IMG/VR virus record: IMGVR_UViG_3300035698_005975 | Coordinates: 1-48,847 of that record | Reading direction: 5' to 3' (one strand) | Origin: a virus | Length of the DNA: 48,847 bases | In this document: piece by piece, positions 1 to 7,540 of the stretch | Layout: each line of letters opens with the position of its first letter | Position numbering within the stretch: position 1 is the first letter of the stretch | The notes under the pieces: generated by a model | What the model saw: only the letters and a program-made list of their open reading frames with translations | Told to the model about the DNA's origin: nothing | The model's database searches: none | Made by a program: the position numbers and the translations under genes

Positions 1-102
1 ACTGCCAGGTCCGCCCGTTCAAGAACCCCCTCGGCGACGATTTTGACCAATACAAAGCCGACGTGCATCACAAGACGTGGGCCGCGACTCACCGCTGGTC
101 CG
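1..102. repeat. Terminal direct repeat, left copy
   Basis: Bases 1-102 are identical to 48746-48847. The repeat lies inside the Sak4-like ATPase gene, and the reading frame continues from the right end into the left end. This is what a circular or circularly permuted assembly cut at an arbitrary point looks like, so it is more likely an assembly overlap than a biological terminus. Confidence 0.95.
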
Positions 103-329
103 ACGCGGCTCTTTTCATGAACTTCCTAACGGACGTTCAGAAGGTCGATGGTTCGGCCAAGAAGAAGGGCGTCGGAGGCACAACGCGGATGCTCTATACC
201 GAGCGCCGTGACGCCTTCGACGCCAAGAACCGGTTCGGAATGCCGGAAATGATCCAGCTTCCGGACGATCCCAATCAGATGTGGGCAACCGTCGATTACT
301 ACATGACGGCCAACAAGAAGGAGAGCTAA
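1..329 (+). CDS. Sak4-like RecA-fold ATPase (AAA_24), 3' part
   Basis: This is the C-terminal part of the gene that begins at 48190. The frame is open from base 3, and the first in-window start-like codon (GTG 63) is internal. Joined over the terminal repeat the protein has 294 residues. This part carries the C-terminal core with the segment reading HCQVRPFKN. Sak4-type proteins are RecA-like ATPases that promote single-strand annealing in phage recombination. The stop at 327-329 is 2 nt from the next gene, which encodes an SSB-like protein, the usual partner of this family. The annealing role is inferred from family and context. Confidence 0.8.
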   Translation, partial: CQVRPFKNPLGDDFDQYKADVHHKTWAATHRWSDAALFMNFLTDVQKVDGSAKKKGVGGTTRMLYTERRDAFDAKNRFGMPEMIQLPDDPNQMWATVDYYMTANKKES

Positions 330-331
330 TC

Positions 332-880
332 ATGCCCCAGATAGATCCGGGCGACTATCACGGAACAATCAAGACCATCGGGCTCGTAGAAGGCCGCACA
401 GCCCCGTACCTCTTCGTAGAGGTCGATGTCACACACATACTGGCGAACGGCGCTTGGGCGCCAACAGAAGCCGTCACGCGGACCCTCAGGTTCAGCTTCG
501 CCGAGGCCGCCTACGAGTACACCCAGAAGAAGCTGAAGCACCTTGGGTTCACTGGCGATTTTCAGAACCCGGCATTCTCTGACGAGATCATGAACAGCGG
601 CGTGCATGTGAAGTGTGAACACCAGAACCGGGACAACAAGACCTATGAGCAGTGGGACTTGGCCAATTGGGGCAGCACGGAGCGCAAGGCCGTGACCCAA
701 GAAACGGTAGCCAAGCTGACGGCTCGCTGGGGACAAGACCAGAAGACGGCCGCGCCGCCCGTTGGCCAGCCCGCTCCCCCGGCCGCGGCGAGTGCTGCAC
801 CTCCGGCGCCAACAGCGCCCCTGGCCCCACCGGATGACCACGACGGGCCGCCCCTCAGCGAAGACGATATTCCGTTTTAG
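332..880 (+). CDS. Phage single-stranded-DNA-binding protein (SSB-like)
   Basis: 182 residues; the ATG at 332 follows AAGGAGAGC. Residues 1-120 form a globular part; about 145-170 are a Pro/Ala-rich linker; the protein ends in the acidic tail LSEDDIPF. That tail closely matches the DDDIPF tip with which bacterial SSBs recruit partner proteins. The fold resembles phage DUF669-type recombination-associated proteins, though I cannot prove an OB fold by eye. Directly downstream of the Sak4-like ATPase, it probably binds ssDNA intermediates and loads or stimulates that protein. It shares the transcription unit starting at the 46972 promoter. Confidence 0.75.
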   Translation: MPQIDPGDYHGTIKTIGLVEGRTAPYLFVEVDVTHILANGAWAPTEAVTRTLRFSFAEAAYEYTQKKLKHLGFTGDFQNPAFSDEIMNSGVHVKCEHQNRDNKTYEQWDLANWGSTERKAVTQETVAKLTARWGQDQKTAAPPVGQPAPPAAASAAPPAPTAPLAPPDDHDGPPLSEDDIPF

Positions 881-1194
881 CTTTCCGGGGCGATGGTGCG
901 CGGCCTCATCCACCGCGTCGCCCCCGCCCGTGGTCGTCCCCAGCGGCCACGGGCTACAATTGAATCGCAGTTTTTGGGCGCGCGGCGGGAACACCCGGGG
1001 TTAGTGCGGTTTCCGTAACGCCCGTCGGCGCCCAAAGTTTTGCCCGTGCGGCGCGGCAGCGCCGAGTCGACAAAGCTTCGCCCAACGAAAGGCCGAGTGC
1101 CGAAGAAACTGCCAATAGTGGGCCTGAGCGAGGGAGCCGGTGGCGTGAACCCGGCCACGGGCATATTCAAAACGAGGGAAAAGGAGAAGCGCCG
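881..1194 (+). other. 314-bp GC-rich intergenic region with several inverted repeats
   Basis: No convincing gene is seen. The region holds an 8-bp inverted repeat GCCCGTGG (926-933) / CCACGGGC (947-954). A 9-bp pair follows: TTTGGGCGC (973-981) / GCGCCCAAA (1028-1036). A tight hairpin GGCGC-ggca-GCGCC spans 1050-1063, and a looser GTGGC/GCCAC pair lies at 1140-1158. A ribosome site for the next gene (AAGGAG) closes the region. It is the longest non-coding stretch in the window. It could be a structured RNA leader, a terminator/attenuator region after the SSB gene, or a replication origin; I recognise no known RNA family. Confidence 0.5.
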
Positions 1195-1596
1195 ATGCAA
1201 GAGTTTACGCTGAACATTGCGCGAACGGTTGGAGAGGAAGAGGTCTCGGCGAGCGTCGAGGTTGAGCTTCCTGATAGCTTGGGCGAGATGGGCACAATGC
1301 TTGAAGCGGACTACGCCGTAAATGCCGTTCAGTCTGCTATCCTCAAAACCATCCGCCGCAACATCTACAAAGCCCTGGGCGGTGGCCGCAAGCGGGGCGG
1401 CCAGATGACAGAGGAGGCGATTCAGGAGTTCTACTCCGACCCGGCGAATCTCCTGTTGAACCCCGTGAAGGTCGCCAGGGACGCCGCAGAACGCGAGCGG
1501 CTCCAGGCCAGCATCGACAAGACCAGAGCCCGCGAAGCCAGCCTGGTGGCGCAGCTCGCCGGGGTTGGGCCGGGCGGGGAAACGGAAGGGGGATGA
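1195..1596 (+). CDS. Hypothetical protein
   Basis: 133 residues; the ATG at 1195 follows AAAAGGAGAAGCGCCG. I do not recognise the family. The N-terminal 35 residues are strand-like and acidic; the middle has a basic segment GGGRKRGG; the last 35 residues are rich in Arg, Ala and Glu and look helical. It lies between the SSB-like gene and the MazG-like gene, with the stop one base before the latter's ATG, suggesting a shared operon for DNA or nucleotide metabolism. Codon use is like its neighbours. Confidence 0.7.
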   Translation: MQEFTLNIARTVGEEEVSASVEVELPDSLGEMGTMLEADYAVNAVQSAILKTIRRNIYKALGGGRKRGGQMTEEAIQEFYSDPANLLLNPVKVARDAAERERLQASIDKTRAREASLVAQLAGVGPGGETEGG

Positions 1597-1597
1597 C

Positions 1598-1930
1598 ATG
1601 AAGGCTGGCATGGGTGTCAACGGACTAGGCAAGGCGATTTATGAATTGGCTGTGGAGAAGGGGTGGCACAAAGAGAAACTTGATGTGCCGCTGCGCCTCG
1701 CGTTGATCCATTCAGAACTATCAGAGGCGCTGGAGGAATGGCGAAACGAGAAGCCGGACATCTATGTGCTCGACGGAAAACCCGAGGGGGTCGCGGTGGA
1801 ATTGGTAGATGCCTTGATCCGGATCTTGGATGCGCTGCACGAAATGGGAGTCGATATTGACGCCGTTGTGCGCATGAAGCACCAATTCAACGCGGGGCGT
1901 CCAATTCGACATGGGGGCAAGCGGGCATAA
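1598..1930 (+). CDS. MazG-like nucleotide pyrophosphohydrolase
   Basis: 110 residues, all-helical. The ATG at 1598 lies 2 nt after the previous stop and has GGGGGAT upstream. The motif SELSEALEEWR and the later ELVDALIRI supply the acidic residues (ExxE and ExxD) that bind Mg2+ in MazG/dUTPase-like all-alpha NTP pyrophosphohydrolases. Family members cleave (d)NTPs to monophosphates; phage versions are thought to adjust nucleotide pools or (p)ppGpp. A neighbouring DUF1937 protein fits a nucleotide-metabolism cluster. The exact substrate cannot be read from the sequence. Confidence 0.8.
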   Translation: MKAGMGVNGLGKAIYELAVEKGWHKEKLDVPLRLALIHSELSEALEEWRNEKPDIYVLDGKPEGVAVELVDALIRILDALHEMGVDIDAVVRMKHQFNAGRPIRHGGKRA

Positions 1931-1955
1931 CAGAAAGCCCACCCGAAGAAAGTAC

Positions 1956-1984
1956 TTGACAGTATTAGATACACGGTATATAAT
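1956..1984 (+). promoter_or_regulatory. Early sigma70-type promoter P1
   Basis: Perfect boxes TTGACA (1956-1961) and TATAAT (1979-1984) with a 17-nt spacer. The spacer sequence TAGATACACGGTA is shared with the other early promoters. It would drive the DUF1937, helicase and methyltransferase genes. From the spacer to 27 nt on it is identical to the promoter at 46972. Confidence 0.9.
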
Positions 1985-2072
1985 GCCTGCATGACACAAC
2001 CTAGCCAACGAAAGGGATGATGGATGAAAACAGGACTGGAAGCGCGCAAAGGGCGCGGGATGGGGGCGGCGA
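1985..2072 (+). other. P1 transcript leader with overlapping mini-ORFs
   Basis: An ATG sits at 1991, seven bases after the -10 box, so at the expected transcription start. It opens a 9-codon frame (1991-2020) whose stop overlaps another ATG at 2017 as ATGA. A further 18-codon frame (2024-2080) has AAAGGG upstream and overlaps the start of the next gene at 2073. These could be leaderless or coupling peptides. Nothing shows that the peptides themselves have a function. Confidence 0.35.
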
Positions 2073-2438
2073 ATGCCTGAGTTGAACCCCACCATCGACA
2101 AGTACATCTGCTGGCCGTACTCGCACCCAGACCCCGAGATCCGGGAACTGCGTTTCAGGGAGTGCGCCCAGTTCGCGGCCAAGCTGGCCATGGAAGGATA
2201 CGTGGTCATTGCGCCTATCGCCCACTCTCACCCGCTCGCAATCTACGGCGGACTTCGGGGTGATTGGGACTCATGGCGGAAACAAGACGAAGCCTTCATC
2301 CGCGCGTCGAAGGAAGTGCTTGTGCCCAAGGTGCGCGGCTGGGATACGAGCGTTGGTATCCGGGCCGAGATCGACTTCGCTCGCTCGCTCGGGATTCCTG
2401 TGGTGTTTCAGGAGATGGGAGAAGAGCATGACGGATGA
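2073..2438 (+). CDS. DUF1937 / nucleoside 2-deoxyribosyltransferase-like protein
   Basis: 121 residues. The N-terminus YICWPYSHPDPEIRELRF resembles the YLA.PYSHPD..vR..R start of DUF1937, a family related to nucleoside 2-deoxyribosyltransferases. Other recognisable pieces are the GYVVIAPIAHSHPLA strand and the acidic RAEIDFARSLGIPV segment near the end, where the family places its last active-site acid. The start is weakly supported by GGGGGCGG upstream. It is the first sizeable gene after promoter P1 and overlaps the helicase gene by 11 nt. The reaction is inferred from the family only. Confidence 0.65.
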   Translation: MPELNPTIDKYICWPYSHPDPEIRELRFRECAQFAAKLAMEGYVVIAPIAHSHPLAIYGGLRGDWDSWRKQDEAFIRASKEVLVPKVRGWDTSVGIRAEIDFARSLGIPVVFQEMGEEHDG

Positions 2439-3792
2439 CTACGTGGCCTTCGTGGATTCCAAACGGTGCGCACACAGCGACGCGGGTTTCGAGCCGGGCG
2501 AACTGCCAGACTTCCTGTATCCGTTTGAGAAGTTCGCGACGGATTGGGCGCTGCGAAAGGGACGCGCCGCATTGTTCGAGGATTGCGGCCTCGGGAAGAC
2601 TGTCCAGCAATTAGTGTGGGCAGACAAGGTGCGCGAGCACACTGAGCGGCCGGTCTTGATCCTTGCGCCGCTGGCTGTCTCGGCCCAAACACAACGCGAG
2701 GGTGAGAAGAAGTTCGGCATCCCCGTCAACGTGGTCCGATCACAAGCCGACGTTGTGGACGGAATCAACATCACGAACTATGAGATGCTGCATCACTTCG
2801 ATTCGCACGCATTCGGCGGCCTTGTGCTCGACGAGAGTAGCATTCTCAAGAGTTATTCGAGCAAGTATCGGCAAGAGATAACAGACTTCTCCGCATCGAT
2901 TCACTACCGGCTGGCCTGCACGGCGACACCGGCCCCAAACGACCTGATAGAGATCGTCAACCATGCGGATTTCTTGGGCGTCCTGAGCGGGAAGGAGGTC
3001 AAGGCGCTTTTCTTCCGGCAGGACGGAAACAGCACAAGTTCATGGAAACTGAAAGGCCACGCCGAGCGCGACTTCTGGCGCTGGCTTTCATCGTGGGCGT
3101 TGGCAATCCGAACGCCTGCCGATATTGGATTCGAGGATGAACGGTTCAACCTTCCAAAGCTCAATATCATCCCACATGTCGTGGGGGGGCACGTCGAAGA
3201 CGGCTACCTATTCCCCGTCGAGGCCGCCGACCTGCAAGACAGAATCCGCGCCCGCCGCGAGTCGGTAGGTGAGCGCGTGAAGAAATGCGCGGAACTAGTC
3301 AACAGCACGCCCGGCCCGTGGGTGGTGTGGTGTGCGTTGAACGCGGAGAGCGACGCGCTGCGCAAGGCAATAGACGGTGCTGTAGAGGTGAAAGGAAGCG
3401 ACAAACCAGAAACGAAAGCCGAGCGCATGATTGGGTTCTCGGACGGAGAGCACCGCGTCATCGTCACCAAGCCGTCTATCGCCGGGTTCGGGATGAACTG
3501 GCAACACTGCCATAACGTTGCGTTTGTTGGCCTGTCTGATTCGTGGGAGCAGTGGTATCAGGCCATCCGTAGGTGTTGGCGTTTTGGGCAGACGAAAGAC
3601 GTCACGGCCCATCTGATTGTGGCAGACACGGAGGGCGCGGTCGTGGCGAACATCGAGCGAAAGGAACGGCAGGCGGCTGAAATGATGGAGAAACTTGTCG
3701 AGCACATGGGGCAACAATACGAGCGAGTCGGGTACGAAGAACAAGACACGCCAACGGCGATGCCGTCTTGGCTGAAAGCAGAGGCCGTATAA
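2428..3792 (+). CDS. SNF2-family DEAD/DEAH-box helicase
   Basis: 454 residues. The ATG at 2428 has GGGAGAAGAGC upstream; the frame is open further 5' but there it only shadows the previous gene. Two RecA-like lobes are visible: Walker A EDCGLGKT (51-58), a DEAH-type box DESS (135-138), TATP (165-168), and motif VI QAIRRCWRFGQ at about 378-388. These define an ATP-dependent superfamily 2 DNA translocase or helicase. The stop codon overlaps the methyltransferase start (TAATG), so the two are translationally coupled. This suggests a joint role in phage DNA modification or replication. No nuclease domain is attached, so it is not a complete type III restriction subunit. Confidence 0.85.
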   Translation: MTDDYVAFVDSKRCAHSDAGFEPGELPDFLYPFEKFATDWALRKGRAALFEDCGLGKTVQQLVWADKVREHTERPVLILAPLAVSAQTQREGEKKFGIPVNVVRSQADVVDGINITNYEMLHHFDSHAFGGLVLDESSILKSYSSKYRQEITDFSASIHYRLACTATPAPNDLIEIVNHADFLGVLSGKEVKALFFRQDGNSTSSWKLKGHAERDFWRWLSSWALAIRTPADIGFEDERFNLPKLNIIPHVVGGHVEDGYLFPVEAADLQDRIRARRESVGERVKKCAELVNSTPGPWVVWCALNAESDALRKAIDGAVEVKGSDKPETKAERMIGFSDGEHRVIVTKPSIAGFGMNWQHCHNVAFVGLSDSWEQWYQAIRRCWRFGQTKDVTAHLIVADTEGAVVANIERKERQAAEMMEKLVEHMGQQYERVGYEEQDTPTAMPSWLKAEAV

Positions 3793-4772
3793 TGGAAGCG
3801 ACAGGAGAAAGGTACGCAGCGTACAATGGCGACTGTGTCGACGTGATCAAGGTAATCCCAGACGATAGCGTTGGATTGTCGGTCTTCTCTCCCCCCTTTC
3901 CGGGCATGTACGCCTATACCGACAGTCCTAGGGACATGGGGAACTGCAAGAACACGGACGACATGCTAGATCACTTCACGTTCCTGATTCCCGAGCTACT
4001 GCGAATCACAATGCCTGGCCGGTCGTGTTGCATTCACCTTGCGCAAGAGCCCATCTTCAAGTGGCAGGAAGGATTCAGCGGGCTTCGGGACTTCCGCGGC
4101 GAACTGATTCGGCGCATGGTTGATCATGATTGGGTATTCGCCAGCGAACGGATGATCGACAAAGACCCGCAACTCAAGGCGGCGCGCACGAAGGACATCG
4201 GCCTGGCCATGAAGACCGCGGCCACAGACAGCGCCAAGCTGACGGGGACTATGCCGGATTATCTTCTGCAATTCAAGAAGAAAGGTGACAACCCGACGCC
4301 GATCCGCGCGCTCATCGACCACGATAAACCGTCACTCCAGAACCAAGATGGATGGATTTCCAAACAGGAATGGATATGGTGGGCATCGGCCATCTGGTGG
4401 AACTCGAAACGCCACAGCCCGGACGGTGGAATTTCTGAGACACACGTGCTGCGGAACTTCCGAGACGGCAAAGACTCCGAAGATGAGAAGCACTTGTGTC
4501 CGCTTCAGCTCGGCGTCATCGAGCGATGTGTCAAGATCTGGTCTGCTCCCGGCGATGTCGTGTTCTCTCCGTTCATGGGCATCGGCTCCGAGGGGTACAT
4601 GGCCGTGACGCTTCAACGTAAATTCATCGGCATCGAGTTGAAGCCGTCATATTTCAACGTCGCATGCCGGAACTTGGAACGCGCCGAGCACGAAGCAACG
4701 ACTGGCGATCTGTGGGCATGGGCAGAAGATGAGGAAAACAACACGGAGGAAGCCAATGAAAAACCTAGATAA
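3792..4772 (+). CDS. DNA methyltransferase, N4/N6 type
   Basis: 326 residues. The ATG at 3792 overlaps the helicase stop. The catalytic motif IV is SPPF (33-36) and the SAM-binding motif I is FSPFMGIGSEG (258-268). Having motif IV before motif I marks the beta group of amino-methyltransferases (PF01555 family). The SPPF form is usual for N4-cytosine enzymes, but N6-adenine is possible. It would methylate phage DNA, most likely to evade host restriction. The target sequence cannot be predicted. The C-terminus is acidic and overlaps the next gene by 17 nt. Confidence 0.85.
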   Translation: MEATGERYAAYNGDCVDVIKVIPDDSVGLSVFSPPFPGMYAYTDSPRDMGNCKNTDDMLDHFTFLIPELLRITMPGRSCCIHLAQEPIFKWQEGFSGLRDFRGELIRRMVDHDWVFASERMIDKDPQLKAARTKDIGLAMKTAATDSAKLTGTMPDYLLQFKKKGDNPTPIRALIDHDKPSLQNQDGWISKQEWIWWASAIWWNSKRHSPDGGISETHVLRNFRDGKDSEDEKHLCPLQLGVIERCVKIWSAPGDVVFSPFMGIGSEGYMAVTLQRKFIGIELKPSYFNVACRNLERAEHEATTGDLWAWAEDEENNTEEANEKPR

Positions 4773-4995
4773 CGCAGACGGCCTGTTCCTCGTGGCCGTG
4801 ATTGAGGGGGAAGTGACCATAGCCGACGTGGTAGATGGCCATGCTCTTCCGCCGGCGAACTTCCAACAGGACGGCCTCGGCGTCCACGAATCGGCCATCG
4901 AACTGGTGACACGCATCAAGACGGTGCTGGCTGGCGTCGCGTATCAAGAGTCGATGCTTGCGGCTGAAATCGTGGAAGGGGAAATCACACCATGA
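4756..4995 (+). CDS. Small acidic hypothetical protein
   Basis: 79 residues. The ATG at 4756 follows CACGGAGGAAGCCA, a strong ribosome site, so it is chosen over upstream starts. The protein is acidic with short beta-like segments (FLVAVIEGEVTIADVV) and no recognised domain. It overlaps the methyltransferase at its start and the next gene at its stop by ATGA, so it belongs to the same operon. Confidence 0.65.
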   Translation: MKNLDNADGLFLVAVIEGEVTIADVVDGHALPPANFQQDGLGVHESAIELVTRIKTVLAGVAYQESMLAAEIVEGEITP

Positions 4996-5693
4996 ATGCA
5001 TCGGAACTCATGCGCCTGGACGCCATAGAACGCTTCATGGCCCGCGCGGTTGCGCAGTTCCCGTCTCTCGGGGAGCCGCCAGACAGTCTGGTATGCAAAG
5101 CCGTGCCAATCACCGACGCCCCCGACGATGACATCGGAAACGAGTACGTGTCCGGGGAGGCGCTGCGAGAGATTGGGCAGGCTATATCGCACGTGCTGTC
5201 GATGGCGGAACACGAGCGGTTAAAGACGTTGCTTCCCAAGCATGCGTATGGCTCGGACGCGGTAGCGGAGGTGGTGGACTGGCCGTATTTTGGATATTAT
5301 TGGTGGAAAGGGTCGCCAAATATTCTTATCGAAACCGGATGGCACTTCGATGGAGATCTAGGCGCTACTGTCAAGGACGCCCCCACCCCCGACGCCCCCG
5401 GCGACGACACCAGGGACGCGGCGCTGGCACAGATGGAAGCGCGGTTGGCGGTTGTGACGGAAGAGCGGGACGAGCTTTATGTCGAAGTGGATCGCGGTAA
5501 CGCTCGAATTGTCACGCTGGAAAACAATGTCCAAGGGCGCATTGAACGTCTTGCAATTTCGCACGGGTGCCAAAGCGGGTGCAACGCCCAGGATTGTGGC
5601 CGCACAAACCGATGCGAAGATCACGGCGAGCTCAATCGACTCAACCACCTGCTCTTTGGCACCGGCGAGTTCGCGCCGAAGGAGAAAGCATGA
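4992..5693 (+). CDS. Hypothetical protein with C-terminal Cys/His cluster
   Basis: 233 residues; the start overlaps the previous stop as ATGA. Residues 1-85 are helical. The centre has an aromatic patch (WPYFGYYWWKG) and an Asp/Pro linker repeated as DAPDDD and DAPGDD. Residues 143-185 look like a coiled coil. The last 45 residues hold HGCQSGCNAQDCGRTNRCEDH, four cysteines and two histidines able to bind a metal. I do not recognise the family. Similar modular early proteins of unknown role are common in phages. Confidence 0.65.
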   Translation: MNASELMRLDAIERFMARAVAQFPSLGEPPDSLVCKAVPITDAPDDDIGNEYVSGEALREIGQAISHVLSMAEHERLKTLLPKHAYGSDAVAEVVDWPYFGYYWWKGSPNILIETGWHFDGDLGATVKDAPTPDAPGDDTRDAALAQMEARLAVVTEERDELYVEVDRGNARIVTLENNVQGRIERLAISHGCQSGCNAQDCGRTNRCEDHGELNRLNHLLFGTGEFAPKEKA

Positions 5694-5776
5694 TGCCCCG
5701 CCTCAGAGTCATCTACGAACCCAAAGGCGCCGCGCGTGCAGAATCAACCGTATCGCAAATCACCGAAAAGGTGTAG
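5690..5776 (+). pseudogene. Possible N-terminal stub of a phage radical-SAM protein
   Basis: A 28-codon frame starts at 5690, overlapping the previous stop as ATGA. Its beginning, LRVIYEPKGAARAE, matches my memory of the N-terminus of phage radical-SAM proteins (RVIYEPKGrAREY..LalNLYxGC..GC), but the frame ends before the cysteine motif could appear. It may be a truncated remnant, or a genuine short peptide that merely resembles the family. No other radical-SAM sequence is seen downstream. Confidence 0.3.
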
Positions 5777-5816
5777 ACTGGATCAAAAAAGCCTCTCGTA
5801 GGCGAAAGGAGACACC

Positions 5817-6374
5817 ATGCGAAGAGCATACGTTGTGGCGCTGGTCTCGGCCCTGTGCCTGTTTGGGCTGGCACACGCGATCACCCCAGACGACCGTGCA
5901 CCGCTCGCCAGGTTTGAGCCAGCCGTCGTCAGCATTCTCGACACCGGCGCGAAATATCAGGTATGGCTGTCAGGCTATTCTCCGCACCATGTCGCGATCA
6001 AAGTCTACGACAACATGCAGCGCCTCGTAGGCGCCTACGCGGACGCTGTTCCCCCGGAACAGTTCGATGCCTTTCTAAAAACCACGATGACCGACTATGC
6101 CGCCGCTGCGCCCCCGGAACGCCTTGACGCGATTCTCAACCCGTTGGGATACGTGAAGACCTCGAAGGGCGTAGCGATGGCGTCTGGCGTGTCTGTCGCG
6201 TCCAAGGCCCAACGGCTGGAAGTGCGCGGACCTTTCGCCAATCTGTTCAAATCGCAGCCGGCCGCAACCAACGCGCAGCGGGCCATGCAGGAACTGTCGG
6301 CCATCGAGGCGGACCGGCTTACGGATGCGGCTATCGCGGCGGAGGTGGGCCCATGGAAGGAACTGTCAAAATGA
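5817..6374 (+). CDS. Exported protein with Sec signal peptide
   Basis: 185 residues; the ATG at 5817 follows GAAAGGAGACACC. The N-terminus MRR, a hydrophobic stretch VVALVSALCLFGL, then AHA before ITPDD make a typical Sec signal peptide with predicted cleavage after residue 21. The mature part is about 164 residues with no recognised domain. Two PPE(Q/R)(F/L)DA segments (around residues 81 and 100) look like an internal duplication. It probably acts in the periplasm or at the envelope, for example in superinfection exclusion; that role is a guess. It overlaps the next gene by ATGA. Confidence 0.7.
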   Translation: MRRAYVVALVSALCLFGLAHAITPDDRAPLARFEPAVVSILDTGAKYQVWLSGYSPHHVAIKVYDNMQRLVGAYADAVPPEQFDAFLKTTMTDYAAAAPPERLDAILNPLGYVKTSKGVAMASGVSVASKAQRLEVRGPFANLFKSQPAATNAQRAMQELSAIEADRLTDAAIAAEVGPWKELSK

Positions 6375-6946
6375 CATGGATTAGCCGAATGTCACGTTTT
6401 CTCAAATCCTCCAGACGGACCACCCGCCTGATAACCATCGAAACGCTTCAGCACCATTACAGGCGGAAATTCGAGGACATTGTCCACGACGGCATGACGC
6501 CGCTCGATCTCATCGGGCGCACCGAGGGGTTCTGGTCTTCTCGGATAAAGTTCCGCGCCCGCGATTGTATCACGATACTGATCGAGTCGGGCGTGTTGTC
6601 AGAGGACGTGATAACCGAGTTATGGGCGCGCGTCAAGAAGCGAGCCGGGGCCAAATATGGACGTCGTCCGGCCGATCCGGCGGCAGACTATGACGCCATG
6701 AATGGATATGAGGCGTTCTGTTCAGCCACTTCGTTGTGGCTCGGTTCGCCTCTTACCGCGTCCCTGTGGGAGCCGTCCAAGCACGCAGCGAGCGCCCTGA
6801 TACAGATCTCAGAGGCGGCGTTTCAGGCAGGCGGAGCCGACGCAAAGGGGTGTGAGGAGTCTGACGCCGAGGACGCTGCACAGCTTGAGGATTTGCGCGC
6901 GGTCATTTTGGAAGCGGAGGCCGCATGCCACACCTCCGACAACTAA
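6371..6946 (+). CDS. Hypothetical protein
   Basis: 191 residues from the ATGA-overlapping ATG at 6371, which has AAGGA upstream; an in-frame ATG at 6353 with GGAGG is an equally good start. The first 25 residues are very basic (RMSRFLKSSRRTTR), the middle is helical, and the end is acidic (EESDAEDAAQLEDL). I recognise no family. It lies between the exported protein and the sigma-like protein. Confidence 0.6.
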   Translation: MTWISRMSRFLKSSRRTTRLITIETLQHHYRRKFEDIVHDGMTPLDLIGRTEGFWSSRIKFRARDCITILIESGVLSEDVITELWARVKKRAGAKYGRRPADPAADYDAMNGYEAFCSATSLWLGSPLTASLWEPSKHAASALIQISEAAFQAGGADAKGCEESDAEDAAQLEDLRAVILEAEAACHTSDN

Positions 6947-6993
6947 CCCGAGCCGCGGCCATCGCAGCACCTGTGACCGTTCTCGCTCAATAG
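6925..6993 (+). CDS. Possible 22-residue peptide
   Basis: A 22-codon frame starts at 6925 behind a GGAGG, overlaps the end of the previous gene, and reads like a signal or membrane-active peptide (basic start, then AAAIAAPVTVL). It fills part of the only gap before the next gene. There is no evidence beyond ribosome site and length. Confidence 0.2.
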   Translation: MPHLRQLTRAAAIAAPVTVLAQ

Positions 6994-7009
6994 CGAAAGA
7001 GAGGGACTC

Positions 7010-7540
7010 TTGACCATAGCGGCGACGGACTCGCGGGCGGTGCCTCAACACCTACGCCGCGATCTGACTCGCATGAGCCGAATGTCCTCATGCCTCAGTG
7101 ATGGCTTCTGGGCCACGCAAGCCGTGAACGACGCGCTGTGGCATGAGCTACCGGAAGACGTTGGCCGCGGTCTTGTCCTTGGCGACTGCAAGCGGCTCTT
7201 GATTGGCTGGATTCGTGGACTCATGGCGGAAGTTCTAACTGAGCATCAACGCGAGTACGTCGAGCTGTACTATTTCCGTGGCCTCAGTTGTCGCGACATG
7301 GCCGTCGTCATGGGGGTGAACAAGTCAACAGCGAATCGTGGCGTTCAGCGGGGCGTTCGTACAATCCGGGACCGTTGGGTTGCCCGCGATTGCCCCGCCA
7401 ACGTCGTGACGGCTGCGATGGAATATACTGGAAGGAATGGCGGCGAACACAGGGAGATTTCTCATGGACCAGCTCAACCTCTTCACTACACGCAGCCCAA
7501 TCGAGGAAGCCTTCCTCGTCTTCCACCGGGCGAATCCTGA
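7010..7540 (+). CDS. Sigma-70 region 4-like HTH protein
   Basis: 176 residues using TTG 7010, which has GAGAGGGA upstream; ATG 7073 is an alternative that loses 21 residues. Residues 78-120 read LTEHQREYVELYYFRGLSCRD followed by a second helix MAVVMGVNKSTANRGVQRG, the pattern of the sigma-70 region 4 helix-turn-helix. It has no region 2, so it is not a full sigma factor. Phage proteins of this type act as transcription regulators or small ArpU/sigma-like late activators. This makes it the best candidate for switching on late genes, by inference. The C-terminal 40 residues overlap the next gene in another frame. Confidence 0.65.
   Translation: MTIAATDSRAVPQHLRRDLTRMSRMSSCLSDGFWATQAVNDALWHELPEDVGRGLVLGDCKRLLIGWIRGLMAEVLTEHQREYVELYYFRGLSCRDMAVVMGVNKSTANRGVQRGVRTIRDRWVARDCPANVVTAAMEYTGRNGGEHREISHGPAQPLHYTQPNRGSLPRLPPGES

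Noticed and set aside
1041-1165. Self-cleaving ribozyme or RNase P-like RNA in the intergenic region
   Set aside because: Fragments such as GAAACTGCC and CTGAGCGA recall known RNAs, but the conserved cores (for example CTGANGA) are not present.
877-1632. Long minus-strand open frame (251 codons)
   Set aside because: It mirrors two plus-strand genes and the intergenic region, has no ribosome site or recognisable motif, and high GC makes such frames common.
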